Assembly: GCA_009784145.1 (NCBI GenBank)
Contig: WRCI01000107.1
Coordinates: forward strand, 1 to 5,949
Reading direction: 5' to 3'
DNA: 5,949 nt
Origin: Methanobrevibacter sp.
Lineage (GTDB): Archaea; Methanobacteriota; Methanobacteria; Methanobacteriales; Methanobacteriaceae
The translations under genes were made by a program, and so were the position numbers. Position 1 is the first letter of the stretch. Each line of letters starts with the position of its first letter. Below are positions 5,857-5,949 of the stretch, piece by piece. Under the pieces are notes generated by a model. The model worked only from the letters and a program-made list of their open reading frames with translations, was not told the origin of the DNA and did no database searches.

Positions 5857-5864
5857 TTATAAAA
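5857..5864 (-). promoter_or_regulatory. candidate TATA box of polC
   Basis: TTTTATAA on the minus strand would place initiation near 5833-5838 and leave a leader of about 45-60 nt before the possible polC starts. The surroundings are A/T-rich (another weak candidate, CTATATTA, is nearer the gene), so this is tentative. Confidence 0.3.
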
Positions 5865-5900
5865 TTACACAAAAAAGAATATAGATTAAAGTGTAATTAT

Positions 5901-5949
5901 AATTTATAATAATATTAATTTATAATAATATTAATTTATAATAATATTA
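5901..5949. repeat. perfect 16-bp tandem repeat, at least three copies, continuing off the edge
   Basis: AATTTATAATAATATT is repeated without a mismatch at 5901-5916, 5917-5932 and 5933-5948, and base 5949 matches the start of a fourth copy. There is no G or C in the unit. It lies about 110 bp upstream of polC on its promoter side. Perfect copies suggest recent expansion or an active homogenising process. Confidence 0.85.

Overview
The window reads as part of a methanogenic euryarchaeon genome of very low G+C, most likely Methanobacteriales (Methanobrevibacter or Methanosphaera type). The main reason is a complete large subunit (DP2) of the D-family DNA polymerase, which is found only in Archaea. 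It sits beside an anaerobic (class III) ribonucleotide reductase with two N-terminal ATP-cone modules. Strong A/T third-position bias, frequent AGA and ATA codons and intergenic DNA that falls to about 9% G+C fit those genera. The genus is inferred from composition and remembered family resemblance; no search was run.

Layout, right to left because both genes are on the minus strand. At 5901-5949 a perfect 16-bp tandem repeat runs off the window edge. A short A/T-rich leader with a possible TATA box follows, then polC (DP2), 5790-2227. It is intact, has no intein, and ends in a PCNA-binding peptide and a T-rich terminator (2220-2196). Next comes an unusually long gene-free stretch of about 985 bp (1242-2226) with several families of degenerate A/T repeats. 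The nrdD promoter and leader (1350-1242) are densely patterned with inverted repeats. nrdD starts at 1241 and is cut by the left edge after 413 codons.

The two products belong to one process: NrdD makes dNTPs anaerobically and PolD uses them. The terminator and the ~1 kb gap argue that they are transcribed separately.

The observation most worth follow-up is the nrdD 5' region. Three perfect inverted repeats lie almost end to end over 1241-1314. The first has the Shine-Dalgarno sequence as its loop and runs into the start codon. The third spans the putative TATA box. This looks like a compact regulatory element for deoxynucleotide synthesis, but its mechanism is inference. Other points are a Ser in place of the usual Gly in the PolD catalytic motif, a 12-bp coding minisatellite in polC, and a 133-nt run without a single G on the + strand. 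I found no tRNA, rRNA, CRISPR array, insertion sequence or mobile element.
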